Shown in pieces: positions 16,150 through 25,042 of a stretch of DNA of 64,000 nt (its first letter is position 1; each line of letters starts with the position of its first letter). The stretch is from positions 3,596,001-3,660,000 of the forward strand of contig NZ_CP104174.1 in the NCBI RefSeq assembly GCF_025200925.1, given 5' to 3'. This DNA is from Bradyrhizobium sp. CB1015 (GTDB taxonomy: Bacteria; Pseudomonadota; Alphaproteobacteria; Rhizobiales; Xanthobacteraceae). The notes beneath the pieces were generated by a model that saw only the letters and a list, made by a program, of their open reading frames with translations, was not told the DNA's origin and did no database searches. A program made the position numbers and the translations under genes.

Positions 16150-17427
16150 TTACTCCGCGGCCTGCTTCTGCGGCGGGGCGAGCGCGCCCGACTTGTGGAT
16201 ATCGGCGACCTGGTGATCGCTGAAGCCGAGCACCGAGCGCAGGATCTCGTCGGTGTGCTCGCCGAGCAGCGGCGAACGGGTGACTTCAGCCGGCGAGTCC
16301 GACAGCTTGATAGGGTTGCCGACCGAGATGTACTTGCCGCGGGTGGGGTGGTCGACCTCGACCACGGTGCCGGTCGCGCGGAGCGACTGGTCTTCGGCGA
16401 TCTCCTTCATCGACAGGATCGGGCCGCAGGGGATGTCGTCCTTGTTGAGGATCTCCATCGCCTCGAACTTGGTCTTCGTCATCGTCCATTGCTCGATGCG
16501 CGCAAAAATCTCGTTGAGGCGCGGCAGGCGGGCGGCCGGCTTGGCGTAATTCGGATCGGTCTTCCAGGTGGGCTCCCCGATCACGTCGCAGATCTTCTCC
16601 CAGACCGGGGCCTGGGTGATGAAGTAGATGTAGGCGTTGGGATCGGTCTCCCAGCCCTTGCACTTCAGGATACGGCCGGGCTGGCCGCCGCCGGAATCGT
16701 TGCCGGCGCGCGGCACGGCGTCGCCGAACGGCACGCCTTCGCCGAACTGGCTGTATTCCTTGAGCGGGCCGTGCGCGAGGCGCTGCTGGTCGCGCAGCTT
16801 GACGCGGCAGAGGTTGAGCACGCCGTCCTGCATCGCGGCGGTGACGCGCTGGCCCTTGCCGCTGTGGGTGCGCTGATACAGCGCGGTGACGATGCCGAGC
16901 GCGAGATGCAGGCCGGTGCCGGAATCGCCGATCTGCGCGCCGGTGACGAGCGGCAGGCCGTCGCGGAAGCCGGTGGTGGAGGCGGCGCCGCCGGTGCACT
17001 GGGCGACGTTCTCATAGACCTTGCAGTCTTCGTACGGTCCGGGGCCAAACCCCTTGATCGAGGCGACGATCATCCTCGGGTTGATCTGTTGGATCTTCTC
17101 CCAGGGGAAGCCCATGCGGTCGAGCACGCCGGGGCCGAAGTTTTCGACCAGCACGTCGCACTTCTTGATCAGCTCGGTCAGGACTTCCTTGCCCTTGGGG
17201 TTCTTGGTGTCGAGCGTGATCGAGCGCTTGTTGTGGTTGAGCATGGTGAAATACAGGCTGTCCACGTTCGGGATGTCCTGCAGCTGGCCGCGGGTGATGT
17301 CACCCACGCCGGGGCGTTCCACCTTGATCACGTCGGCGCCGAACCATGCCAGCAACTGCGTGCAGGTCGGTCCGGACTGGACGTGGGTGAAGTCGAGAAT
17401 GCGAACGCCCTCGAGCGCTTTGGTCAT
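16150..17427 (-). CDS. frc: Formyl-CoA transferase (formyl-CoA:oxalate CoA-transferase)
   Basis: A 425-residue class III CoA-transferase that moves CoA from formyl-CoA to oxalate, giving oxalyl-CoA and formate. Family landmarks: [62 protein letters not shown], and the catalytic aspartate at about residue 168 in [15 protein letters not shown], the counterpart of Oxalobacter Asp169. Length is normal. The second of two adjacent ATG codons is chosen, giving GGAG a 7-base spacing. It lies 64 bp after oxc on the same strand and completes the oxalyl-CoA cycle with it. A strong terminator follows. Confidence 0.96.
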   Translation of the reverse strand: MTKALEGVRILDFTHVQSGPTCTQLLAWFGADVIKVERPGVGDITRGQLQDIPNVDSLYFTMLNHNKRSITLDTKNPKGKEVLTELIKKCDVLVENFGPGVLDRMGFPWEKIQQINPRMIVASIKGFGPGPYEDCKVYENVAQCTGGAASTTGFRDGLPLVTGAQIGDSGTGLHLALGIVTALYQRTHSGKGQRVTAAMQDGVLNLCRVKLRDQQRLAHGPLKEYSQFGEGVPFGDAVPRAGNDSGGGQPGRILKCKGWETDPNAYIYFITQAPVWEKICDVIGEPTWKTDPNYAKPAARLPRLNEIFARIEQWTMTKTKFEAMEILNKDDIPCGPILSMKEIAEDQSLRATGTVVEVDHPTRGKYISVGNPIKLSDSPAEVTRSPLLGEHTDEILRSVLGFSDHQVADIHKSGALAPPQKQAAE

Positions 17428-17491
17428 CATATTGCTCCGTACTCTGTCTGCCCCTGCTAACCACAGGGAATAAGGGGTTGAGGGGGTGGAC

Positions 17492-19225
17492 TCACTTCTT
17501 CTTCTGCAGAACGCTCTGCGGATTGAGGTTGCCGATGCGGCCGCTCTCCGAGCCCGCGGCCGGATCGATCACCGCGTTGATGAGCGTCGGCTTGCCGGAC
17601 TTCATGGCGTCGTTGACGGCGCGCTTCAGCTCGTCGGGCGAGGTCGCGTTGACGCCGACGCCGCCGAAGGCTTCCATCATCTTGTCGTAGCGCGCGCCCT
17701 TGACGAACACGGTCGTCGCCGGATCGGAGTTGGCGCCGTTGACGTCGGTGCCGCGATAGATGCCGTCATTGTTGAAGATGACGACGCAGATCGGAAGGTT
17801 GTAGCGGCAGATGGTCTCGACTTCCATGCCGGAGAAGCCGAACGCCGAGTCGCCCTCCACGGCGAGCACGGGATGGCCGGTCTCGAGCGCAGCGGCGATC
17901 GCCTGGCCCATGCCGATGCCCATTACGCCCCAGGTGCCGACGTCGAGACGCTTGCGCGGGCGGTACATGTCGATGACGCCGCGGGCGAGGTCGAGCGTGT
18001 TGGCACCCTCGTTGACGAGGATCGCCTCGGGATGCTCCTTGATGACGTTCTTCAAGACGCCGAGCGCGCCGTGATAATCCATCGGCGATTTGTTGTTCAT
18101 GAGCTTCGGCGCCATCTTGGCGACGTTCTCTTCGCGCTTGGTCGAGACGGCCTTGGTCCATTCGGCGGGCGGGGCGGTCCAGCTCGAGCCCATCGCCTGG
18201 TTGAAGGCGGAGACCACCGAGCCGATGTCGCCGACGACGGGCGCGACGATCTCGACGTTGGAGTCCATCTCCTTCGGCTCGATGTCGACCTGGATGAACT
18301 TCTTTGGCGTTTCACCCCAGCTCTTGCCCTTGCCGTGCGACAGCAGCCAGTTCAGCCGCGCGCCGATCAGCATGACGACGTCGGACTCCTTCAGCACGGT
18401 CGAGCGGGCGGCGCCGGCGCATTGCGGATGCGTGTCGGGCAGCAGGCCCTTGGCCATGCTCATGGGCAGGAACGGCACGCCGCTCTTCTCGACGAAGCTC
18501 TTGATCTCTTCGTCGGCCTGCGCGTAGGCCGCGCCCTTGCCGAGGATGATGAGCGGACGCTTGGCGCTCTTGAGCACGTCGAGCGCGCGCTTCACCGAAG
18601 CGGGCGAGGGGATCTGCGCCGGCGCCGCGTCGATCACCTTGACCAGCGACTTCTGGCCGGCCTCGGCGTTCATGACCTGGCCGAACAGCTTGGCCGGCAG
18701 GTCGAGATAGACGCCGCCCGGACGGCCCGAGACCGCGGCGCGGATGGCACGGGCGAAACCGATGCCGATGTCCTGGGCGTGCAGCACGCGATAGGCCGCC
18801 TTGCACAGCGGCTTGGCGATCGCGAGCTGGTCCATCTCCTCGTAGTCGCCCTGCTGCAGGTCGACGATCTCGCGCTCGGAGGAGCCCGAGACCAGGATCA
18901 TCGGATAGCAATTGGTGGTGGCGTGGGCGAGGGCGGTGAGACCGTTGAGGAAGCCGGGTGCGGAGACCGTGAGGCAGACGCCGGGCTTCTTGGTGAGATA
19001 GCCGGCGATGCCCGCGGCGTAGCCGGCGTTCTGCTCGTGGCGGAACGAGATCACGCGAATGCCGGCGGCCTGCGCCATGCGGCCCAAATCCGTGATCGGG
19101 ATGCCCGGCACATTATAGATGGTGTTGATGCCGTTCAGCTTGAGCGCGTCGATGACGAGATGGAAGCCATCCGTCAGTTCCTGCTCGGTGCCCGGTGCTT
19201 CGGACTTGGTCGCGGTATTCAGCAT
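17492..19225 (-). CDS. oxc: Oxalyl-CoA decarboxylase
   Basis: A 577-residue ThDP-dependent enzyme turning oxalyl-CoA into formyl-CoA and CO2. The N-terminal pyrimidine-binding domain has the catalytic glutamate Glu64 in [15 protein letters not shown]. The central domain follows, and the C-terminal diphosphate-binding motif is [20 protein letters not shown] ending at NN. The stretch NDGIYRGTD and the lysine-rich end (LQKKK) fit the Oxc family. It consumes no net oxalyl-CoA carrier because Frc recycles CoA. The GntR gene ends 75 bp upstream, so the regulator, oxc and frc probably form one transcript. Confidence 0.97.
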   Translation of the reverse strand: MLNTATKSEAPGTEQELTDGFHLVIDALKLNGINTIYNVPGIPITDLGRMAQAAGIRVISFRHEQNAGYAAGIAGYLTKKPGVCLTVSAPGFLNGLTALAHATTNCYPMILVSGSSEREIVDLQQGDYEEMDQLAIAKPLCKAAYRVLHAQDIGIGFARAIRAAVSGRPGGVYLDLPAKLFGQVMNAEAGQKSLVKVIDAAPAQIPSPASVKRALDVLKSAKRPLIILGKGAAYAQADEEIKSFVEKSGVPFLPMSMAKGLLPDTHPQCAGAARSTVLKESDVVMLIGARLNWLLSHGKGKSWGETPKKFIQVDIEPKEMDSNVEIVAPVVGDIGSVVSAFNQAMGSSWTAPPAEWTKAVSTKREENVAKMAPKLMNNKSPMDYHGALGVLKNVIKEHPEAILVNEGANTLDLARGVIDMYRPRKRLDVGTWGVMGIGMGQAIAAALETGHPVLAVEGDSAFGFSGMEVETICRYNLPICVVIFNNDGIYRGTDVNGANSDPATTVFVKGARYDKMMEAFGGVGVNATSPDELKRAVNDAMKSGKPTLINAVIDPAAGSESGRIGNLNPQSVLQKKK

Positions 19226-19300
19226 GGGCCTTGTCTCCCTGGTCTCAAGGTCGTTGGGGCGAATGGTTCGCCCTTCTGGTGAACGTTGCTAAGTGAAAAG

Positions 19301-20032
19301 TTACGTAAACAGTTCTTGGCCGTGCGCTTCGACGTAAGCGGCAAGGCCGAGGGTGTGATCGCGGGCGCGCTTCTCGGCAAGCTCGGTGTCGCGCGCTTCG
19401 AGCGCTTCGATGATGCCGAGATGCTCGGGCAGGGACGTCGCGGTGCGGTCCTTGCGGCCGATGGTCAGCTGGCGATAACCGCGCACGTGCAAGAGGAGGT
19501 CGTTGGTGAGATCGACCAGCACGGGGGATTCCGACAGCGAGATCAGCGCCTGGTGGAAGGCGATGTTGGCTTTGGAATATTCCTCGACATGATCCTCGGG
19601 CAGGCGGTCCTTGCCGAAGTCCTTGAAGAAGTCGCGCAGCGCCGTGATGTCCTTCTTGCGCGCGGTGGTGGTGATGAGGCGGGCGGCCATGCTCTCCAGC
19701 GCCGCCCAGGCGCGGATCATGTCGACGATCTCGCTCTTGGTCCGGCGCACCACCATGATGCCGCGGCGCGGCACCGTCTTCACGAAACCGTCCTGCTCGA
19801 GCATCGCGATGGCTTCGCGGATCGGGGTGCGGCTGACGCCGAGACGTTCGGACAAAGCGCGCTCGTCGAGCATCACCGGCTCGGGCGTCGAATAGATGTC
19901 CATCTTGAGGATGGCTTCCTTCAAGGCGTCATACGCCTTGTTCTTGAAGCTGCTCTCCGGGGCAATACGAACGATTGCAATGTCTGCCTCGGCCATGTTC
20001 GGCAACGCCTTGGTTGGTTTCCGTAGTGACAC
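19301..20032 (-). CDS. GntR family (FCD subfamily) regulator of the oxalate genes
   Basis: A 243-residue repressor-type protein. A GTG start at 20032, with GGAGGAG 7 bases upstream, is preferred to an in-frame ATG at 20101 that would run through the operator. The winged helix-turn-helix is DERALSERLGVSRTPIREAIAML, followed by QDGFVKTVPRRGIMVV. The C-terminal FCD domain has the metal-binding type pattern (ALESMAARLITTTAR, NIAFHQALISLSESP, LPEHLGIIEALEARD). It heads the oxc-frc unit and faces the acyl-CoA ligase gene across a region with twin operators. The effector may be oxalate, oxalyl-CoA or a related acid (inference). Confidence 0.9.
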   Translation of the reverse strand: MSLRKPTKALPNMAEADIAIVRIAPESSFKNKAYDALKEAILKMDIYSTPEPVMLDERALSERLGVSRTPIREAIAMLEQDGFVKTVPRRGIMVVRRTKSEIVDMIRAWAALESMAARLITTTARKKDITALRDFFKDFGKDRLPEDHVEEYSKANIAFHQALISLSESPVLVDLTNDLLLHVRGYRQLTIGRKDRTATSLPEHLGIIEALEARDTELAEKRARDHTLGLAAYVEAHGQELFT

Positions 20033-20088
20033 GACGAATCTCCTCCAGTGGGAGTCGTCTTTTACAGGAATATTAACGGGAAAGTTTT

Positions 20089-20105
20089 TGGCATACCACA
20101 TGCCA
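20089..20105 (-). promoter_or_regulatory. Operator 1 (TGGCAT-N5-ATGCCA), leftward promoter
   Basis: TGGCATACCACATGCCA is a perfect 6-bp inverted repeat with a 5-base spacer. It lies just downstream of a TTGACA (-35-like, complement of 20109-20114) for the GntR-oxc-frc unit, where a bound repressor would block transcription. Likely bound by the adjacent GntR protein (inference). Confidence 0.7.
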
Positions 20106-20169
20106 GAATGTCAAGCTGCCTATTTTTTGCGGCGTTCTGGGGCATGCACCAGCTTGACAAGTTGGCTTC

Positions 20170-20186
20170 TGGCATACCAAATGCCA
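20170..20186 (+). promoter_or_regulatory. Operator 2 (TGGCAT-N5-ATGCCA), rightward promoter
   Basis: TGGCATACCAAATGCCA differs from operator 1 in a single spacer base and lies 81 bp from it, centre to centre. A TTGACA (20154-20159) precedes it, pointing toward the acyl-CoA ligase gene. Confidence 0.7.
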
Positions 20187-20348
20187 TCGCCAGCCATTTT
20201 TGGTCCAAGCCGGCGGAGTAGTCTTTAGGCCTCATGCCACTCCGTTCCGCCGCATGGAACAGAGCGCGGCGAATGGCAAGCATCACGGGCAGCCGCAAAC
20301 CACGCGCGCGCTTTGAAAAGAACGAACTCAGGTCAAGGGAGAAGCCAC

Positions 20349-22478
20349 ATGTCCAATTCCAAAGATGCCGTCCGCAAGGTGCTTGACCAGGTCAAGGCGG
20401 ACAACCGCACCAGCCTGACGGCGCCGGAAGGCAAGCTGGTCTGCGACGCCTACGGCATTCCGGTGCCGAAGGAGGGCGTGGCCAAGTCGGCGGGCGAGGC
20501 CGGCAAGATGGCTTCGTCCATGGGCTTTCCGGTGGTGATGAAGATCGTCTCGCCGGACATTCTCCACAAGACCGAAGCCGGCGGCGTCATCGTCGGCCTC
20601 AAGACCGCCGACGAGGCCGAGAAGGCTTACGAGACCATTCTTTCCAATGCCAAGAAGTACAAGGCCGATGCCAAGATCGAAGGCGTCCAGGTGCAGCAGA
20701 TGCTGGCGGGCGGCACCGAGGTCATCGTCGGCTCGATCACCGACGGCTCGTTCGGCAAGCTGGTCGCCTTCGGCCTCGGCGGCGTGCTGGTCGAAGTCCT
20801 GAAAGATATCACCTTCCGCCTCGCGCCGGCGACCAAGGAGGACGCGCTCTCGATGCTCGACGGCATCCAGGCGCACGAGATCCTGAAGGGCGTGCGCGGC
20901 GGCGAGCCGGTGAACCGCAATGCGCTGGCCGAAATCATCGTCAAGGTCTCGCAGCTCGTCACCGATTTCCCTGAAATCGTCGAGCTCGACCTCAACCCGG
21001 TGTTCGCGACGCCGAAGGGAGCCACGGCCGCAGACGTCCGCATCGTCGTCGACTTCGCCTATGTGCCGAAGCCCAAGCCGCGGCCGACCGAAGAGATCGT
21101 CGCGGCAATGAACCGCATCATGCAGCCGAAGGCGGTCGCCGTGATCGGCGCCTCCGCGGAGGACGGCAAGATCGGCAATTCCGTAATGAAGAACCTCATC
21201 AACGGCGGCTACAAGGGCGAGATCATTCCGATCCATCCCAAGGCCGCCGAGATCCTCGGCTACAAGGCCTACAAGAGCGTCAAGGACGTGCCTGGTGTGA
21301 TCGACGTCGCGGTGTTCGCGATTCCCGCGAAATTCGTCGCTGCTGCGCTGACCGAATGCGGCGAGAAGAAGATCCCGGGCGCCGTGCTGATCCCGTCAGG
21401 CTTCGCCGAAGCCGGCGCGCCGGAGCTGCAGGCCGAGATCGTCGAGGTCGGCAAGAAGTACGACATCCGCCTGATGGGGCCGAACATCTACGGCTTCTAC
21501 TATACCCCGGCCAATCTCTGCGCGACCTTCTGCACCGCCTATGACGTCAAGGGCCATGCGGCGCTGTCGTCGCAGTCGGGCGGCATCGGCATGGCCATCA
21601 TCGGCTTCTCGCGCTCGGCCAAGATGGGCGTCTCGGCGATCGTCGGCCTCGGCAACAAGTCCGACATCGACGAGGACGATCTGCTCGCCTTCTTCGAGCA
21701 GGACCCGAACACCAATCTGATCGCGCAGCACTGCGAAGACCTCAAGGACGGTCGTGCCTTCGCGGAAGCCGCCAAGCGCGTCTCCAAGAAGAAGCCAGTG
21801 GTGGTGCTCAAGGCCGGCCGCACCTCGGCCGGCGCGAAGGCGGCGTCCTCCCACACCGGTGCGCTCGCCGGCAACGACCGCATCTACGAGGACGTGTTCA
21901 AACAGTCCGGCGTGATCCGTGCCCGCAGTCTGCGCCAGCTGCTCGAATTCGCCCGCGGCGTGCCGGTGCTGCCGACGCCGAAGGGCGAGAACGTGCTGAT
22001 CATCACCGGTGCCGGCGGCTCGGGCGTGCTGCTGTCGGACTCCTGCGTCGACAACGGGCTGTCGTTGATGTCGATGCCGCCGGATCTCGATGCCGCCTTC
22101 CGCAAGTTCATCCCGCCGTTTGGTGCGGCCGGTAATCCCGTGGATATCACCGGCGGCGAGCCGCCGATCACCTACGTCAACACCGTGAAGCTCGGCCTGT
22201 CGGATGAGCGCATTCACGCGCTGATCCTCGGCTATTGGCACACCATCGTCACCCCGCCGATGGTGTTCGCCCGCAACATGGTCGAGGTGAAGAAGGAGAT
22301 GGAGGCGAAGGGGTTTGTGAAGCCGATGGTCGCCTCTCTCGCCGGCGACGTCGAGGTCGAGGAAGCCGCCGAATATCTCTACCAGAACGGCATCCCGGCC
22401 TACGCCTATTCGACCGAGCTGCCGGTCGAGGTGCTTGGTGCCAAGTACAAGTGGGCGCGCGGGGCAGGGCTGCTCTGA
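20349..22478 (+). CDS. ADP-forming acyl-CoA ligase (acetate--CoA ligase family), fused subunits
   Basis: A 709-residue protein. The ATG at 20349 follows AGGGAG. Residues 1-235 are an ATP-grasp domain (YGIPVPKEGVAKSAG, GFPVVMKIVSPDILHKTEAG, ELDLNPVF). A CoA-binding Rossmann domain starts near 255 (IMQPKAVAVIGASAEDGKIG), then succinyl-CoA-ligase-like domains hold the phosphohistidine-type region (SSHTGALAGNDRIYED). The enzyme joins a carboxylic acid to CoA with ATP, giving ADP and phosphate. The order (ATP-grasp first) is the reverse of some archaeal relatives. Shared control with oxc-frc suggests it primes oxalyl-CoA or formyl-CoA, but the substrate is not provable from sequence. Confidence 0.9.
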   Translation: MSNSKDAVRKVLDQVKADNRTSLTAPEGKLVCDAYGIPVPKEGVAKSAGEAGKMASSMGFPVVMKIVSPDILHKTEAGGVIVGLKTADEAEKAYETILSNAKKYKADAKIEGVQVQQMLAGGTEVIVGSITDGSFGKLVAFGLGGVLVEVLKDITFRLAPATKEDALSMLDGIQAHEILKGVRGGEPVNRNALAEIIVKVSQLVTDFPEIVELDLNPVFATPKGATAADVRIVVDFAYVPKPKPRPTEEIVAAMNRIMQPKAVAVIGASAEDGKIGNSVMKNLINGGYKGEIIPIHPKAAEILGYKAYKSVKDVPGVIDVAVFAIPAKFVAAALTECGEKKIPGAVLIPSGFAEAGAPELQAEIVEVGKKYDIRLMGPNIYGFYYTPANLCATFCTAYDVKGHAALSSQSGGIGMAIIGFSRSAKMGVSAIVGLGNKSDIDEDDLLAFFEQDPNTNLIAQHCEDLKDGRAFAEAAKRVSKKKPVVVLKAGRTSAGAKAASSHTGALAGNDRIYEDVFKQSGVIRARSLRQLLEFARGVPVLPTPKGENVLIITGAGGSGVLLSDSCVDNGLSLMSMPPDLDAAFRKFIPPFGAAGNPVDITGGEPPITYVNTVKLGLSDERIHALILGYWHTIVTPPMVFARNMVEVKKEMEAKGFVKPMVASLAGDVEVEEAAEYLYQNGIPAYAYSTELPVEVLGAKYKWARGAGLL

Positions 22479-22492
22479 GCGCTAGCTCTCCT

Positions 22493-22619
22493 GTCATCCC
22501 GGGGCGACGCGAAGCGTCGAACTATGGTGCGCAATTGCGCACCTGAGGATCTCGAGATTCCGGGTCTGGTATGCCAGGCCCGCGCTGCGCGCAGTCCCGG
22601 CGCACCATCCCGGAATGAC
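22493..22619. repeat. Palindromic intergenic repeat, copy A
   Basis: Begins GTCATCCCGGGGCGACGCG and ends CATCCCGGAATGAC, so its tips form an imperfect inverted repeat, with inner hairpins such as GGTGCGCAATTGCGCACC. The middle phrase CTCGAGATTCCGGGT is shared with copy B at 61697-61797. It fills the gap between the ligase and IclR genes and resembles REP-like elements common in Bradyrhizobium. Confidence 0.75.
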
Positions 22620-22642
22620 GGATGCAAAAGCGGCAGGTCGCG

Positions 22643-23485
22643 ATGAGCAAGAACGTGATCCGGCGCAAATCGCTCGAGCCCAAATCGGCGGTGGAGGCCG
22701 ATCACGAGGGCCGCGACGGTGGCGTGCAGTCGGTCGACCGCGCGCTGTCGATCATCGAGACGCTGGCCGAGGACGACGAGGGTTATCGTCTCAGCGATCT
22801 CGCGATCCGCACCGGCCTGTCGGCGTCCACCGTGCACCGGCTGCTCGCAACGCTCGAAAGCCGCCGCTTCGTGCAATTCGACCGTGGCGAGTCCAAATGG
22901 CATGTCGGCGTGCGCAGCTTCACGGTTGGCGCGAGCTTTGCGCGGAGACGCAATTTCTCCGCGCAGGCGATTCCATATTTGCGCAAGCTACGTGATCTCA
23001 CCCGCGAAACAGCCAATCTCGCCGTGGTCGACGATGAATTCATCATCGTGCTGACGCGCATGGAAAGCCGCGAGATCATGCGCTCGCTGACCAAGGTCGG
23101 CGGCCGCGTCCCCATGGTGACCTCCGGTGTCGGCAAGGCGGTGCTCGCAACCTATTCAGACGAGGACGTCGGCGCCGTCATCCGCCATCACGGCATGCCG
23201 CGCCTGACCGAGAAGTCGATCGTGCGCCCGAGCGACCTGTTCAGGGAGCTCGAGAAAATCCGCAAGCAGGGCTTTGCCGTCGACGATGAGGAGGCGCAGA
23301 TCGGCCTGCGCTGCGTCGCCGCGGTGGTATACAACGCGCTGGCCGAACCGCTTGCCGCGATCTCCGTATCCGGCATGACCAGCCGCGTCACCGATGAACG
23401 GTTGCCGGAGATCGGACAAATCGTCCGGGAAGTGGCGGCCGAACTCACGACCGCGCTTGGCGGGGCGATCCCGGCGCCCCGCTGA
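22643..23485 (+). CDS. IclR family transcriptional regulator
   Basis: A 280-residue protein. The N-terminal winged helix-turn-helix is visible (VQSVDRALSIIETLAEDDEG, LSDLAIRTGLSASTVHRLLA). The C-terminal IclR effector domain follows (VTSGVGKAVLATYSDEDVGA, IRKQGFAVDDEEAQIGLRCV, PLAAISVSG). The start at 22643 (MSKNVIRRK) is chosen; an ATG 21 bp upstream is also in frame. It stands 106 bp before a tripartite transporter gene on the same strand and probably controls it in response to a carboxylic acid, as IclR proteins often do. Confidence 0.9.
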   Translation: MSKNVIRRKSLEPKSAVEADHEGRDGGVQSVDRALSIIETLAEDDEGYRLSDLAIRTGLSASTVHRLLATLESRRFVQFDRGESKWHVGVRSFTVGASFARRRNFSAQAIPYLRKLRDLTRETANLAVVDDEFIIVLTRMESREIMRSLTKVGGRVPMVTSGVGKAVLATYSDEDVGAVIRHHGMPRLTEKSIVRPSDLFRELEKIRKQGFAVDDEEAQIGLRCVAAVVYNALAEPLAAISVSGMTSRVTDERLPEIGQIVREVAAELTTALGGAIPAPR

Positions 23486-23591
23486 CCAAAAACCCTGAGG
23501 CATGTCACTGGACAGCATCGGCCGTTTTGGTTGATATGCGACCAAACGACACAATGCGGCGAACGTCCGCATGAGCCCTGGAGATGCCCTC

Positions 23592-24560
23592 ATGTTCCGA
23601 TTTCCCGCGCGCCTTGTCGGCGCAGCCGTCGCGTTGACCCTGGCGGCAGCCAATCCGGGCTTTGCCCAGCAGCTCGAGCTCAAGCTGATGGCGCCGGCGG
23701 CTCCGGGCGGAGGCTGGGACCAGACTGCGCGCTCGATGCAGCAGGCGCTGGTGGCTGCGGGCGTCGCCCGCAGCGTGCAGGTCACCAACGTTCCCGGCGC
23801 AGGTGGCAGCGTCGGCATCGCCCAATTCGTCAACGGCGCCAAGGGCGACGGCAACCAGATGATGGTCAACGGCTTCGTCATGGTCGGCGCGCTCGCCATG
23901 AACAAGTCGCCGGTGACGCTGGAGCAGGTGACGCCGATCGCGCGCCTCACCGAGGAAATCCAGGTGATCGTGGTTCCAGCAAACTCGCCGATCAAGAATG
24001 CGCAGGATCTGGCCGCCGCGGTGAAGGCGGATATCGCCAAGGTCACCTTTGCCGGCGGCTCGGCTGGCGGCGTCGACCATGTGATGGCGGCCTTGTTCGC
24101 CAGCGCGGTCGGCGCCGATGCCAAGAAGATCAACTACATCCCGTTCTCCGGCGGCGGCGAGTCGCTCGCGGCGATCCTCGGCGGCAAGGTCACCGCGGGC
24201 ATTTCGGGCCTCAGCGAATATGAAGGGCAGATCAAGTCCGGCAAGCTGCGTGCGATCGGCGTGACCTCGGAGAAGCGCATCGCAGGCAGCGATATTCCCA
24301 CCTTCAAGGAGCAGGGCATCGACCTCGTGATCGCCAATTGGCGTTCGGTGGTCGCGCCTCCCGGCATCACGCCGGAGCAGCGCAAGACCTTGAGCGATGC
24401 GGTCGAGAAGATGGTGAAGTCCGACGCCTGGAAGGAGATCCTCAAGCAGAAGGGCTGGGAGGACGCCTATCTCGGCGGCGACGCTTTTGCCGACTTCCTG
24501 AAGAAGGAAACGGCCCGCGTGACCGACGTGCTGAAATCGGTCGGCTTGGTCAAGTCATGA
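23592..24560 (+). CDS. tctC: Tripartite tricarboxylate transporter, periplasmic solute-binding protein
   Basis: A 322-residue Bug/TctC family protein with a signal peptide ([20 protein letters not shown]). Conserved features are [52 protein letters not shown] and [20 protein letters not shown]. It should capture a carboxylate in the periplasm and deliver it to TctAB. The start at 23592 is preferred because GGAG precedes it and the signal peptide is then compact. Its stop overlaps the next start (ATGA). Confidence 0.93.
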   Translation: MFRFPARLVGAAVALTLAAANPGFAQQLELKLMAPAAPGGGWDQTARSMQQALVAAGVARSVQVTNVPGAGGSVGIAQFVNGAKGDGNQMMVNGFVMVGALAMNKSPVTLEQVTPIARLTEEIQVIVVPANSPIKNAQDLAAAVKADIAKVTFAGGSAGGVDHVMAALFASAVGADAKKINYIPFSGGGESLAAILGGKVTAGISGLSEYEGQIKSGKLRAIGVTSEKRIAGSDIPTFKEQGIDLVIANWRSVVAPPGITPEQRKTLSDAVEKMVKSDAWKEILKQKGWEDAYLGGDAFADFLKKETARVTDVLKSVGLVKS

Positions 24561-25042
24561 CCTCAGGCGATCCCGTGCAGCCGCCGCGGCGCGTCGACCG
24601 CGCCGGTCTCGTCATCGCTGCATTGCTTGCAGGCCTCGCCGCGGTGCTGGTCTGGGACGCGCGCGGCCTGCAATCCGCGGCGATGTACGGGATGGGACCG
24701 GAGGCGATGCCGGTCGTGGTCGCCAGCGGCCTTGCGCTGCTTGCGATCGGCAACTTCATCGACGCGCTGCGGGGCAACTTGCCGGCACGCGAGAGCGCCG
24801 ATCCCGTGCCTGTGGTTCTGATCCTCGTCGGTCTTGCGCTGCTGATCGCCATCATCGGCTTTGGCGGCGGCTTCATCCTGGCGACCTCGGCACTGTTCGT
24901 GACGACCTCGGCGGCCTTCGGACGCCGTGCCATCCTCATCGACGCCATCATCGCCCTCGTGATGTCGACCCTCATTTACCTGGCGTTCGACCGGTTGTTG
25001 ACGCTGAGCCTGCCTGCCGGCCCACTGGAGCGACTGCTGTGA
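24557..25042 (+). CDS. tctB: Tripartite tricarboxylate transporter, small membrane subunit
   Basis: A 161-residue protein with four hydrophobic segments ([72 protein letters not shown]), the TctB pattern. The ATG overlaps the tctC stop (ATGA), so translation is coupled. It joins TctA in the inner membrane. Confidence 0.9.
   Translation: MTSGDPVQPPRRVDRAGLVIAALLAGLAAVLVWDARGLQSAAMYGMGPEAMPVVVASGLALLAIGNFIDALRGNLPARESADPVPVVLILVGLALLIAIIGFGGGFILATSALFVTTSAAFGRRAILIDAIIALVMSTLIYLAFDRLLTLSLPAGPLERLL

Larger units (their letters stand above)
20033..20348. other. Divergent control region of the oxalate locus
   Basis: A 316-bp region without genes. It carries two 17-bp perfect inverted repeats, each beside a TTGACA hexamer pointing toward its own gene: the complement of 20109-20114 leftward and 20154-20159 rightward. 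This suits two back-to-back repressed promoters. The ligase ribosome site AGGGAG lies near 20335-20340. Confidence 0.65.

Noticed and set aside
17486..19282. Antisense open frame (598 codons) opposite oxc
   Set aside because: oxc is a clear match on the other strand, and the antisense protein is a His/Arg/Asp-rich mirror without motifs.
22567..22576. TGGTATGCCA, an exact match to ten bases of the GntR operators
   Set aside because: It lies inside repeat copy A and lacks the second half-site, so it is more likely a feature of the repeat than an operator.
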